Shown here: in pieces, positions 32,681 through 44,310 of the stretch | Numbering within the stretch: position 1 is the stretch's first letter | Layout: the number at the start of each line of letters is the position of its first letter | NCBI GenBank assembly: GCA_018398585.1 | Contig: JAGTTD010000018.1 | Location: 5,587,501-5,651,500 of the forward strand | Direction: 5' to 3' | From: Simmondsia chinensis | Lineage: Eukaryota; Streptophyta; Magnoliopsida; Caryophyllales; Simmondsiaceae | DNA length: 64,000 nucleotides | The notes under the pieces: model-generated | The model's input: only the letters and a program-made list of their open reading frames with translations | What the model was told of the DNA's origin: nothing | Database searches by the model: none | Translations under genes and position numbers: made by a program

Positions 32681-35442
32681 ATCTAAGGTTGTTTATATGA
32701 GTAATTGGAATATTATTATGTGGTAGTTCTAAATAGAATTTTCAATTGGCAGTGTGACACTGCCGGATCTCCGATGATGGCAAGAAGTATTGGTGTGGCT
32801 ACCACGTATTAACGTAAAAAGAAAATTTTAAGTATATCTAAAACAAGGCTCATAGATCTGAAAATACATTAAAATATTGAGTATTTTTCATGAAAACTTA
32901 AATAGGGAAGAGAGAAAAGTGGCTGCTGAGAGATTGAAAGGGGGGTTCATATTTTGTTGGGGTTTTATGAAAAATGTAAAATAAGATAAATTTTCTTTTG
33001 AGATGAGAAGCACGGCCCTTCGATTCTAAGTAAAAAAAGAAAAGTGGCTAAGGCCCCTATAAAAAATAATATAAATAAGCCTTATGTTTGGGATGAGCAA
33101 AGCATATGCTTATTTTAAAAATTTTTAAAGAAAGGAAAAGAAAAGAATTGATTGGTCCTAATTATTTTAAGGGTAAAAAGAAAATGTTCGCTTAGTTGAA
33201 AAGAAATGCCTACAAAGTGTGCCGTCTGGTGGTTTTTGTTCAGGGTGGTGGCAGTCGTCGCATTCTTGTGGCGGTGGTGTCTGGCATCTATGTTTTGACG
33301 GGTTGCCAGTCAAGTCCAGTGATATGGAGGCGCTGGTGGTGACACCGCCACGCAATGGGTGATTGTGGTGGCTAAGCAAAGACGCCTTCCAGAGGTGGAT
33401 CATGTTGCTGCTACATGCCGATTGCCGGAAATACCCGGTGACATGGTATGATAGGATTGGTGGGGAGAGCAAGAGAGCGAAAATATGAGGTGGCTAGAGA
33501 GAGGGTCACCTTACTATGATCAATTAGGGTTTTATTGGAATAAGATGAGCTAAGGTTAAAATATAGCCTGTATAAAGTGAAGGAAATAAAAGTAAGAAAT
33601 ATTATGCAAGGGCATTAAATATAAGAGATAAAGCCCATTTAAATTTTAGATCTCTTAGGCTTTAGAAAGAAATCAGGTTAGCCCTAATGCAAAACGGGAA
33701 ATTTTATTAACTTATTTGATAATGAGTGGACATATAATTGATTTTGTAAGTTTATCCATACTAATGATAGTATAAATGTTAGAAATGTAGCATGTTTAAA
33801 GAACTCATTTTGAAATATGCACACATTTGATCAGTTGGACATTAGCATGAGCTATCAAAACGAGGGGGTATCATTGTTATGTAAGAGAACTTATTATATT
33901 ATATGAGAACTAATACAACCATAAGTCCACAAATACTCGCCACATGCTAGCTTATATATTATTCACGATTTGGATTTTGGTTCTGGAATGGCAGGCAACG
34001 GATAGTGCAGCAGGTCTTCCGCTTTTGTTCCCCGTCTGACACTGAAGTGGCTAGTGTGATAGCACTAATGCTTGGGCCCAATAGTCCTGCAACTGTGTGA
34101 AACACCTTGAGTTGTATATTTTAAGGTATTCTTTGTGTTAGGTAGGGCATAGGGTAGATTATTGTTTTGTGTGACCTAATTGGTTTTGGTATGACTAAAA
34201 TAATATTGTTATCACCTCGAATATTAAGTCACCAAGCATTCTAAGTGTTAGGTGATTCAATGTAGTTACCAACTTTGTAGGTACTATGTGCATACTTGAG
34301 GTGAAGGGGTGATTTTATCATGTGACATGAGCTCCACCATTGTGTTACACTCACTTTTGTTGGAGTTGGCAAGCTATGAAGCTAGGTTTTTTTTTTAACC
34401 GCTCATTGCATAAATCTCAAAGTTAGGGTAATAATAACTTGTGATTGATGTTGACAATGGCCAACTTAAGTAGCACTATGCTTTATGATCGGTGCAGTAA
34501 TGTCGATTGTCAGGGTTGAGCTTGATGCCAATCTACTCATGGACCATGAAGGATGGTGTGGGCACTCACACACGAAGGATTTGGCAAGCTAAGGGCATGT
34601 AGCCCTAGTTGTGGTGTCAGGAGACACTTGAGATCTCACTCGAGTTAGAAGTGAGGCTACTTGAAAGATCCTTTATTTAAACACCTTTTAATAAGGCGTG
34701 AGACGGGAACATGTCTAAAGACCTTTTAATAAGAGGGCGAGAGGTGATATAGAGGAGGGAATGGGGCTTAAGCCCATTTATGTGTCTTGATCTTGATGGA
34801 CCCCCATCTCGGGAATTATTCACGAGTTCAATGGGTCAAACAAAGTCAAGGTTAGGAAAATGAGATTTAGCCACTCGAGCATATTCCAAGGTGTTGCTAT
34901 TTTTGTGGCTGAAGGATCTGTTGGTACTGTCAAGATGATGAGGATGAGCTTAATGCTTTTAATGTTGTCCATAGCCTATTATGATGGAGTGGGGCAGCAC
35001 ATTTGATAGACACACCAATGTGCCATGATGTTAAGGATAAGCTCTATGCTCTTAATGATGTCCATAGCCTATGATGGTGGTGTGAGGTAGCACACCTGAT
35101 GGATTCACCTACGGGAATGTGGGGGTGTTAATCATCCTCTATCGAGAGTACGAACTTACTCTCTAGAGCGTTCTTGAGAACCCAAATTTCGAGTTGTTGT
35201 AAGGGGCTTTACAAGTCCTGTTAGCAGAATGTATCTCAATATTGAAGTTACATGAAGTGGGTGTGTATGTTCTTCACAATAACTTTTCAGGTTCAAGACT
35301 TAGTTCCCCTTGTAAAGTTGTGAGACATGTATACTTACTAGGTATTGATTCAAATCCAAAAGATATTGGTACCGTCAAGTGTGATTTCCTTTGCTCATTT
35401 ATTCTTTTCCTCTAAACTCTAAAATTAAATCATGTGGGAGAT
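32681..35442 (+). other. Non-coding interior of the outer copia element
   Basis: No gag, protease, integrase or RT motif is seen in any frame. The open frame at 33167-33472 (minus) has no family features. A diverged tandem repeat of about 93 bp occurs at 34940-35120 (phrases such as ATGTCCATAGCCTA, and blocks ending GGTAGCACA). Short LTR-bounded interiors without genes are typical of non-autonomous LARD/TRIM-like derivatives. Confidence 0.6.
35433..35442 (+). promoter_or_regulatory. Polypurine tract of the outer copia element
   Basis: TGTGGGAGAT directly precedes the 3' LTR, matching the common plant copia GTGGGAGAT-TGTTGG junction. It fixes the plus orientation. Confidence 0.7.
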
Positions 35443-35953
35443 TATTGTATATGCTTCAATTTTAATGTAGGAATCTTGTCCTACATAAAATATTTGAAGG
35501 GCGCATTATTCGTTTGGATGAATAGTAAATTCTTATGTGACCTTCATTACCATTATGGCCTTTGTACAGTTAATTGGGCCTATTGATTACCGTCATAATG
35601 CATCATTCAATTGCCTTTATTAATTCCTAGTGGTTACATATGGGTTATTGAAGCCTATATAAAGGCGGGCCTCTTCTTGGCTGATATACACATGAATAAA
35701 TTTTTTTTTTCTATCTCTCTCATTTATTCCTCGTATAACTGAGTAATGCTTGAGCCATATTCTAGTCTGATAACCCTTGAGTACAAGTGTTTCGGGGATC
35801 GTGTTAACCCTTGGGGTTGGAGTGCCATTTGGTCCCATTGTACCGGTGTGGGGGCATAAAAGACTTTAGGGCAGTGGTAAATTCCACGGCATAATAACAA
35901 TCTTCGTCTTTTCAAATAATTTCTAATTACTCTTCCCTTTTATTTTTCCAACA
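35443..35953 (+). repeat. 3' LTR of the outer copia element, 511 bp
   Basis: It begins TATTGTATATGC (TGTTGGATATGC in the other copy) and ends TTTTTCCAACA. It is uninterrupted and so shows the pre-insertion sequence of the nested element's target (GAAGGGCGCATTATT around 35496-35510). Confidence 0.85.
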
Positions 35954-35958
35954 TCTAT

Positions 35959-36207
35959 TACTTTAGAGATATTGGATACATATTAAAGAATATATATTTG
36001 TATATTCAAGATGTATTCAGTAATCATACAAAGAAACAAATAACATTGTGTTCACCATACCCAAATTATATATTTGAAAGTATTATTACAGTCACCTTAG
36101 AATATGCATGCCCCCTAATGAAGAAATTTGCTGGATCCAGCATTATTTAACCTTGTTGATGCAAATCGCGAAAGCAAATTTGCAAATCGATTGGCTCTGC
36201 TACCAAT
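35959..36207. other. Short spacer with a gypsy primer-binding site
   Basis: GGCTCTGCTACCA at 36193-36205 reads TGGTAGCAGAGCC on the minus strand, a tRNA-Met-type primer site next to the LTR that starts at 36208. The phrase TGATGCAAATCG at 36160 repeats the first bases of that LTR. No gag follows. Confidence 0.6.
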
Positions 36208-36849
36208 TGATGCAAATCGGTCTCAAGATCTGAATGGTAGCCTCAAACCTCGATGACGCGTGGAGGGAAGCATATGGTGCCATTAACGCGTTGATCATAT
36301 CCAACGATGCTGGATTAAGAAGGATCAGCAAAAACTCGTTGATTCTGTGAATACCCTAGTAATAACCCAAAAGACGAGCTATGTAATTCTATTGAATTCT
36401 TTCAAAATAAAATTATAAAGATCAAATCAAAAAAATAGACCCGTCAAATTATTTAATTCATCAAAGGCTTTCTATCAAATAAACCATAAGGCCCATTTTT
36501 AGAAAACTAAACAAAGATTAATTTTAATATAATTAAATCCACACTAACCTAGTAGTACTCAAAGACCCAGACTAACTCTAATATAACTCAAAAACCAAAA
36601 TAATAATAATAAAATAAATAAAAAAAGGATGGCTGCAAACTCTACTACTTGACTCAGAAATTAAGCAAAAACTCGAAGAAATAAAATTAATTAAATAAAA
36701 GATCTAAACCTAAATAACCTGAAATGCCCTAATTAAACCAAAAGAATAGTCATACTGCTGCCCAGCCTGGTTACAATTCCAACTATTCATGAGCTCATTT
36801 TTCTCCCTTTTTCGTCTCAATTGAGTTAGTTTCTTCCCTATTTGCATCA
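36208..36849 (-). repeat. Gypsy LTR, 642 bp, body missing
   Basis: The ends form a perfect 10-bp inverted repeat (TGATGCAAAT and ATTTGCATCA), and a primer site lies two bases outside the left end, so it is the 5' LTR of a minus-strand element. The ends resemble those of the family at 687-1073. The body would lie to the left but only about 250 bp separate it from the outer copia element, whose insertion site is in that body or beyond it. Confidence 0.75.
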
Positions 36850-37737
36850 TATGTATGTTACATGTAAGCAACCAAATGTTGACCCAAATTAAATTTACTC
36901 GAGTTGATCACTAAAGACTATATACAATTGAAAATACAAAGACTTCATTAAAACAATTAGTAAAATACAAGCACCCATAACACAAATAACCATTTTAGAA
37001 AAGGAAAACACGACATGTACTTGATTTTTCACTCAAATTGGATACTTAATGATATGTCAAACTGTAATTAAATTATAATCAAATTATAGAAAGGTAGTAT
37101 TAAGGAAGAATAAGAGTTGTCTCATGCAATACACGGTTGGTGTTTGTATTTTGCATGGTATGAACTTTTTGGAAGAAACGACATTGTTGTATCTTTTTGA
37201 ATATTGTTTTTTAATGTTCAATTTTCTACATGTTTTGTGCGCTTATATTTCCATGATTAATGTTTGCATGAAAGTCTGGTTAATCCCGATCAAGTGCCTG
37301 CATTGTAGGTAAGTAGTTGATGATTGTTGTAGTGGAAATTTGTTTTGATGCTCACTTTTGTACTTCAATGGTTGGCATATTCGTTGGCGTCTAGGGGTTT
37401 TGGGGTCTAATGTTTTGTTTTTCTTTTTTCCCACTCTTGCATGCTTTCTTGTGCTTCACTTTGGAGGCTCGCTGGTTTGTACTGAGAATTATCTCTTTAA
37501 TTAGTGAAAAAAATATTGTACTTTGTAGGCTTTAATTTTCATTGTGTCGTAGTTGTGTTTGATTTTTACTTATGCATGTGTTGTAGTTCAATTTATGACA
37601 TATTAACACTCGTCTTCTCATAGGCCTTCTGCTATGAGGTTTACAATTGGGTTTGTCAATATCATTTGACAAAATTGTGGGATTTAATTATAAGTTCCCA
37701 ACTTTTTTTCACAAAATCCTCCTAATATGTTGCAAAT
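36850..37737. other. Intergenic AT-rich DNA, no gene seen
   Basis: No domain in either strand. It ends at the poly-T run (about 37738-37746) that marks the poly-A tail of the next LINE. Confidence 0.5.
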
Positions 37738-38015
37738 ATTTTTTTTGACAATTTAGTGAACATTACATTGAAGCAAAATAGTGGCATAGTTTATCCACAA
37801 TATAAACAAAACATCTACAAACAGCAACAAGCAAAACAAACTAGCCACAAGACATCCACACTTTACAACAACAAGAAGAAATGTACAATAAAAGGTAAAA
37901 GGCGAGTAAAAAGAAAAAATGCATAAAGGGTGTAAACTCCATGACCACTTCCAGCAAACTCCAAAATGCCATATTCTAATAGAATACCAAACACATATGA
38001 CAAGGATCACCCTTT

Positions 38016-39120
38016 CTAGGAGGTAACGCACTCAATACACTTGGCAACCTCATCTGGGTTGTGCAGGAAGTTAGAGCACCACGCTTCAATCCATAAGTCT
38101 AAGTTCATCCAGACACTCCACCACACAATCTCTTCATTCCAGGGATCACCTCTAAATACCATGGCACTTCTAGCATTCATGATGACCCAAACCATCACAA
38201 GGAATAGCAAGATCCAAACCTTCTTCTAGGATATATGACTCACTCTAATAGCAATCCATGATTCAAATAACAATCTAAAGGAGCCGGGTACTACGAAGTT
38301 AAAATCCCACCAATCTAGGCACTTACACCAAATCTTCCACGGGCAAGTGCAGCCCACAGAAGGTGTTCTCCACTCCATTATTACATAGAGCACAAGATAG
38401 GCCCATCCCATAAATAATCCCTAGTCGACCTAACCTAGCTTTGGTATTGATATTTCCTAAGAGGGTGATCCATACTAATAGCTCAATTTTAGGAGGTGCT
38501 AGGCCACGCCACACAGCACTCACAAGGTTGTCAATTGCCAAGCTCGGGGAAAGGTTACTCCATACCTCTTTGGAGAAGGACCCAGTGGAGTACGAACTAT
38601 AGTTGGAAAAGGATCATCTTAGGGAGTCCGCCTGCCCATCTGATGGTTGGAAACTTTTGAGAATCAACATAAGTTCCTCTATTTTCGGTTCTTCCCTCAG
38701 AAAAAATCTACTATAGCAGTTAAGCGACCACCTCCATACTTGACCATTCCACACTCCCATTCTTTTTGCAACAATACTCAGAATAGACTCGGGGAAATGC
38801 TCTTTAAGTGTCCCCCCTCCATCTATCCTTCTAAAAGCTTATGCGTGATCCATCTCCAAGTTCCACCACTAGCCCCTTAGATACCGTGGCAGCCACCTCG
38901 GGACGCAAAGAAGGGAAGGTACATATTCCATTCCAGGCGCCATTTGAATTTGGGTCGAGCAGGACCAACAAACCTTCCGCGTTATTCGTAGTCCCTTGGA
39001 TCTATTTAATGATTTTCTTCCAGAGCATGTCCCCTTCCACCGAGAATTCAAAACCACCATTTAAAAGACTATAATTTTTAGTCACCGGATCACCAACTCT
39101 GCGGCCCCCAAGTTGTTTAG
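38016..39120 (-). pseudogene. LINE zf-RVT and C-terminal region
   Basis: The segment 38323-38541 reads AVWRGLAPPKIELLVWITLL, KARLGRLGIIYG and LSCALCNNGVENT, the zf-RVT domain with its C-x2-C pair; the following H/C pair lies in another frame around HLPVEDLV. 38226-38411 gives WCKCLDWWDFNFVVPGSFRL and LFESWIAIRVSHI. 38016-38210 gives MLFLVMVWVIMNARSAMVFR, WWSVWMNLDLWIEAWC, the usual end of this protein family. There are several shifts. Confidence 0.8.
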
Positions 39121-40957
39121 GTTTTTGGATCATCTCCCACTACACGCATGGAAATGGCTTCTTGTCGCCTCTACCGGTCCAAAAATATTTTCGTTGAAGA
39201 TTGATAAACTTTTTTTCCAACTGCTTTGGGAATTTTGAAGATGGAAAAGTAGTACACTAGGGAGAATATTGAGGACGACCTTGATAAGCACTAGGCCCCT
39301 GCCTAGGACAAAGTAGAACTTCTTCAACCGGTGAGTCTTCGCTCAATCTTATCTAGAATCGGCTTCTAAGTAGAAATACTTTTCAAGTTAACCCCTAGAG
39401 GTAGGCCTAGATAATTCGATGAAAAGTTCCCTACCGAACACCCGAGAAGAGCTGCCACTTATTCGGCCCTAACCGCAAACTTCCTGATGCAGAAAATAGC
39501 CAATTTTGCCAAGTTAATTTGAAGGCTGAAGACAAAATTAGAACATACCAATATCTTTTAATGTCGAAGATAACCTTCACATCTGCCAGGCAAATTTAAG
39601 AGTATCGTCGACAAACTAGAGATGAGTTAGGGGAACCTGACTCTTATTTATCGCTAGTCCCTTATATTACCTTAGCTCATAGCTGTGGTGAAGAGCCGGT
39701 TTAGAACCTCTGCCACCAAAATGAAAAGGAAGGGCAAAAGAGGTTCCCCTTGTTTAAGACCAGGGCCTATTGGAACGAGGTGGTGGGGGAGCCATTAATG
39801 AGAACCGAGAGTGTGGGATAAGCGATACACTCTCTAATCCACCCTTTCCACTTGCAGCCAAAACCTAGTCCATCCAAGGAAATATCCATAAAACTCCAGT
39901 TGACTGTATCATAAGGTTTATGAAAATCAAGTTTAAGGAGAACCCCTGCCTTCTTTTTCCTACGAAGTCATGAGATCACCTCATTTGCTATTAAGGTGCC
40001 ATCAAGGATTTGTCTCCAAAGGACAAAGGCCGATTGAGATTCCCCAATTAGCCCCGAGAGCATAGATACTAGGCACTAATTTAGTACTTCTGTAATGATT
40101 TGGTAGAAGCTACCCACCATGCTTATAGGCCCAAGTCTCGACCCTCAACTGCAGTGTTAACCTCAAGTCGTGTTTATTCTACCAAGAAAGCTTCCAAATT
40201 GGAAAATGATTAAGTGAATTCAACGATGTCATCACCAATAATCTCCCACATCTTCTTAATGAATCTAAAGTTGAATATGTCATAACCCAGGGCCCTTGCT
40301 TGGTCACAACTATTTACAGTAGTCAGTATTTCATCCGTGGCGGGGAGTTGTTCAAGCCTCCGAGACGAGTCCGCAGTTAGAGTCCAGAGCACCAAAGACC
40401 TAGTTGAATCCTAGGGTTATTATATCTTTGCTATACAATGTCTTTAAGAAATTGAGTACTTTCTCTTTGATCAAATTCGGATCATAGACCATACCATTCT
40501 CACCTCGGACTCTAAGTAGCAACTTCCTGTTTTTACGGATCAAGGACAATATGCGGAAGTATTTAGTGTTCTTAACCCCTTTCTTTTTAAATCTGTAAAA
40601 GGATAACTACTTCCAATACTTAGCTTTGTGACGGCACCACCCTCAAAGCTGGCCTATGAGCTTCTGTTGAAGTACGAGATCCAATTGTTGAAGCTCCAAT
40701 GTCTTGGCTTTCATCATCAAATCATCAATTTGCTTCTCACAAGAGCTAATATTTTTACCTATTTCCTCGAAGACATTCTTATTCCATTACTTAATTGGTT
40801 CTTTCATTTTCTTTAGCTTCGCATTCACAAGTACGTTGATGAGGGCACTTCACTTAGTTTCAATTAGTTTCCAAAACCCCGAATGCGACATCCAACAGTC
40901 TAGGCTATAGAAAGGTTTACATCCCAACGTGACAAGTAACAAGCAGTGATCAGACAT
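39121..40957 (-). pseudogene. LINE reverse transcriptase
   Basis: Order on the minus strand: MSDHCLLLVTLGCKPF (endonuclease end), KYFRILSLIRKNRKLLLRV-like text, ESQSAFVLWRQILDGTLIAN, VLLKLDFHKPYDTVNWSFMD, WIRECIAYPTLSVLINGSPT, FVDD at 39604-39615 (catalytic site), and VLGRGLVLIKVVLNILPSVL with IFNENIFGP in the thumb region (39130-39327). The RT core is clear despite stops and shifts. It would copy LINE RNA at the nicked target. Confidence 0.85.
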
Positions 40958-41690
40958 CATATAATATTAATAAAAATTAGTTTATGTCTAATTTAATGTT
41001 GGAAAATTCAATTTGGCTAGTGTAATATCTTCTTCTTCTTCTTCTTCTTCTTCTTTTTTTTTTTTTTTACTTTTGCAAGTATAATGTTAAAAAAATTTAC
41101 TTAAGAATAGTTTAGTATTTTATTAATTATTTTTTAAATATAAAATGTGTTAATTTCTTCCCTACTTGCAAAGGTGGCAAGTGAGTTTCAAACCCCCACC
41201 ACGAGTATTATTTCTAGTTTGGTGCCAAAATAAATTTATTAACACTAGTATAGTACCTTTTTTAACTTTCTAAGTACAGTGCTAAAAAAATTCATACAGG
41301 CCTAGCTTAGTATTTTTTTTCGTTATTCTTCTTAGTATTAAATTCTAAAACTTTTATATTAGCAACAAATTTTTTTCCATGGTATTATTAGGTGATGCAA
41401 TGTCACCATTATGGACCCAATGTGACTTTCTTTCTCCCTGATTATTAATTCCTTCTTCCTCACATGTGGTGCATAATAAAAGAAGTTGTTATTATTATAA
41501 AAGAATTATTATTGTCAGCCTAGCCAAAGCAGTACTACTTTAACAAAATTTTAGGGAATCCATTTAAATCCTCCCCGAGCTGAACCCGTTTCTCAAAATG
41601 AATTATTTTCAACTCCTTCCTCCCCAACATCTTCTCAAATGTGACCTCCCTCAACACATATTCTTATAAAAGAATTCAAAATAAATAAAA
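40958..41690. other. AT-rich spacer with a (CTT)n microsatellite
   Basis: A run of about ten CTT units followed by a T run occupies 41029-41068. Two loosely similar AT-rich stretches (around 41080-41130 and 41250-41330) share words such as GTGCTAAAAAAATT. No gene. Confidence 0.5.
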
Positions 41691-42028
41691 AAATTTAAGC
41701 AGTGACTTTGAGTCAAAACAAAATAAGGTCAAACGCTAATGGTTTTATCAAACTTTCAATAAAGAAAGAAGAGAAGAAATCAGAGAGATATACTACAAAG
41801 AAATTACTCAAATGGCATGTAATTTTCCATTTTTTATATGGTTATCAACTTATACCTCTAGTCACGAAATCCCAAATCCCTTCATCCAAAACTCAATAAA
41901 CGTCAATACTACCCCAACAACTAAAAGGCTCACAAATGATGGAAGCTTATACAATCAGTCCACTCTCCTCCAAAAATGAATTAATAATTAAAGTTCAAAA
42001 TTAAGAAATAACTGCTACACCCTTTAGA

Positions 42029-43500
42029 ATGGCAAATGAAAATGAAGGGTCAACACCAACAATAAAAGATATTAATAAAATTTATGAACAAAATAACTAT
42101 GGAACCCTAAATCTCAAAATAATATTAGAACAATTAAATACCATCCATAATCGTATACTAAACAAAGAGGAAACGACCAAATCTATACCAAACTTTCCAA
42201 AGTATTCCCCATCAAAACAAGAACAAGAATCTCAACCCCAATTAATTCCTTTCCTCAGAGAAATACAGCAACTATTGTTGAAACCTTTCAATCTTCCACA
42301 TTAGGAGAAATCCTTGAGGTCCCTTCTTTTTTCTCAAAAAATCCCTTAATTCAAACTATATCCAAGCATATTGAAGAATCTTTAGAAGATGAATTATCTT
42401 CAAATTCCCTTGATAACCTACAAATACAAAATATAAAAGACCAATTTAGTACGCTACCAGAACCATCAATAAATAAAATAAAATGAAGCAATTCACAAAA
42501 TTGGAAAAGTAATCCCACAATGGCCTATTATCCAAGACTCTCTCCACCAGACATACAATTTGAAGAATGTAGTCAATTCCCATCAAATTCATATAATGGA
42601 CAAGCTATCTACGAATAGAATATAGATGGTGAATTTGAATATGAAATCTCAAACACACTATATCAAATGGAAATGGCAGCTAATAATTATGAAATACATG
42701 ATAATTCAACAAAAGTTGTGCAAAGTTTATTATTGCAGGATTTGTTGGGCTACTCAAATATTGGTGGACAAATATTCAATCACACCCATATTGAATGAAT
42801 AAGAATAGACCTAAAAGATGTTAATTCTCCATTCTCATAAATCAAAGTTGAAGATGCACTGGAAACACTAGTATGGTCAATAGTCCTATTCTTTGTTGGA
42901 AATCCAACAGAAGAAATGGAATCCTCAAAAATTTTCTTAACAAACCTTCGATGTCCCTCACTTCAAGATTTTCGTTGGTATAAAGATGTTCATGACTCAT
43001 GTCTTACGCGACAAAGATGCAAATCAAACATTTTGAAAAGAACGATTTATCACCGGATTACCAAAATTATTTGCTACAAGAGTTATGACCAAATTACAAC
43101 AACATAGTGGTAGCCTAACTATTCTTTGGCAAAATATTACTTATGGACAATTGATTACATTTGTTAAAAAAGAAGCCTTAGAATTATGTGAAGAACAAAA
43201 ATTGTGTAATAGTCTCAAAAAGACCCAATCAGAAAAGAATCAGGATCTTTCTGCTCCCAATATGGAATTCAATATTTCAAAACTCCGTTAAGAAAATATA
43301 AGAAATCGTATTTTTTACAAAAACCTAAATATCATAAAAAAAAAAAAACAAGTATGAACAACCTCCGCACCCTCAATATTATAAAAAGAAAAGATACACC
43401 AAAAGAAAATCGAGTCAAGTCCAGTTTGTTATAAATGTAAAAAACCAGGTTATTATCAAAAAGATTGCAGAATGAAGCAAAAGATTAGTAATATTCAGAT
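42029..43500 (+). pseudogene. Pararetrovirus capsid-type region with zinc knuckle
   Basis: 42029-42304 opens with MANENEGSTPTIKDINKIYE and is hydrophilic and helix-prone. 42520-43290 continues in three frames with blocks such as SKIFLTNLRCPSLQDFRWYK. A zinc knuckle of the C-x2-C-x4-H-x4-C type sits at 43427-43468, with its histidine replaced by tyrosine (43451-43453). A lysine-rich stretch precedes it and a serine/asparagine/acidic stretch follows, as is usual after the knuckle of caulimovirid coat proteins. Frames break several times. Assignment rests on order and the knuckle. Confidence 0.6.
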
Positions 43501-44050
43501 GAAGAATTAAAAATATAAATGATGAATCTATTACTTTCAAACTCAAACTCAGAAAATGAAGATTATATCTTCGAAATTCAAGAAAACTCATAAAGTAAAG
43601 AATCATCCTCCTCTTCAAATCAAGATTTATGTCCAATCCAAACACAATTAATGTACTAACAAAATCAAATAAAGAAGCTTTGTTAGATATAGTAGAAAAA
43701 ATTGATGATCAAAACTTAAGAAAATAATATTTACTCAAATTAAAGGAAGTAATATTCAAAGAATAGGAAGTAACTATACTTAGACAACATTTTACCCTAG
43801 AACAAGTATTTAAAAGATATCCTACTCCTAATATAATAAAACAAGTTTCTATAGCTGAACTTCAAAAAGAAATTCATGAATTAAGAGGACAATTTAAACA
43901 ATTACAAAGTGAACTATTAACAATAAAATACAAAGTCCTTAGAATTAGAAACAATAGTATTATTGTTAGAATCAAAACTAAATGTCTCATCAAGCAAAGA
44001 ACCAGAATTAACTCAATTAGAAAATATTTAAATACTGGATGAACCAATAT

Positions 44051-44295
44051 AAAAGCAAAGCAAAGCAACATACCCAGTGCCCCAAGGGCTCCCGCCTAAG
44101 TAGGGTCTGGGGGGCGAATGTAAGCAGCTTTCCCTCTTTAGGGTATTACACCTGAAGAAAGGCTGTTTCCGACTACCCCCAACCCGAGGGTGAGGGCTTC
44201 CTAGTAGATCACCCATCCTGGTACTGCTCTCGCCCAAGCACGCTTAACTTCAAAGTTATAATGGGATTCAGTAATGGCATGTTGGTACACTCTTT
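44051..44295 (-). mobile_element. SINE with 5S rRNA head and RTE-type tail (copy 1)
   Basis: The 245-bp insert is flanked by TGGATGAACCAATAT (44036-44050) and TAGATGAACTAATAT (44296-44310), a 15-bp target duplication with two differences. On the minus strand it starts with a nearly complete 5S rRNA sequence, continues into the tail shared with the LINE at 17.7 kb, and ends in A/G/C simple sequence (GCTTTGCTTT-like). It lies inside the pararetrovirus between knuckle and protease, so it is younger than the viral insertion. The 5S part retains the internal promoter region, which would allow polymerase III transcription. Confidence 0.8.
44188..44294 (-). pseudogene. 5S rRNA-derived promoter head of SINE copy 1
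   Basis: The minus strand reads like plant 5S rRNA from about base 10 to near its 3' end. Landmarks are GAAGTTAAGCGTGCTTGGGC (box A region, around 44228-44250) and the box C region GGATGGGTGATC (44207-44218). Differences such as ATTATAACTTTG near the 5' side show decay. It is a promoter module rather than an rRNA gene because it continues directly into the SINE tail and is not in a tandem array. Confidence 0.85.
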
Positions 44296-44310
44296 TAGAT
44301 GAACTAATAT

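Larger units (their letters stand above)
26905..35953 (+). mobile_element. Plus-strand copia-type element split by a nested insertion
   Basis: The outer element begins TGTTGGATATGC (26905) and ends TTTTTCCAACA (35953), flanked by TCTAT at 26900-26904 and 35954-35958. Its 5' LTR is split after base 26965 by the minus-strand copia element 26966-32246. Before the 3' LTR is the typical copia polypurine context ATGTGGGAGAT. The interior that remains (32681-35442) is only 2.8 kb and has no recognisable gag or pol, so it resembles a non-autonomous derivative. Confidence 0.85.
37738..40957 (-). mobile_element. 5'-truncated L1-type LINE
   Basis: The minus strand carries the last few residues of the endonuclease, the RT and the zf-RVT domain, then a 3' untranslated region and a poly-A tail (T run at 37738-37746 on plus). 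The 5' edge at about 40957 falls just before SDHCLLLV, the last endonuclease block, so ORF1 and most of the endonuclease are missing, as expected of aborted reverse transcription. No clear target duplication was found. Confidence 0.8.

Noticed and set aside
33167..33472. 101-codon minus-strand frame
   Set aside because: No domain, no start context, Pro/Ser/His-rich chance frame in a non-coding element interior.
36160..36220. Tandem LTR start as a second LTR
   Set aside because: Only about 12 bases are shared; too short to call another LTR.
44188..44294. A functional 5S rRNA gene
   Set aside because: Diverged, single, and fused to a SINE tail with target duplications; not part of a 5S array.
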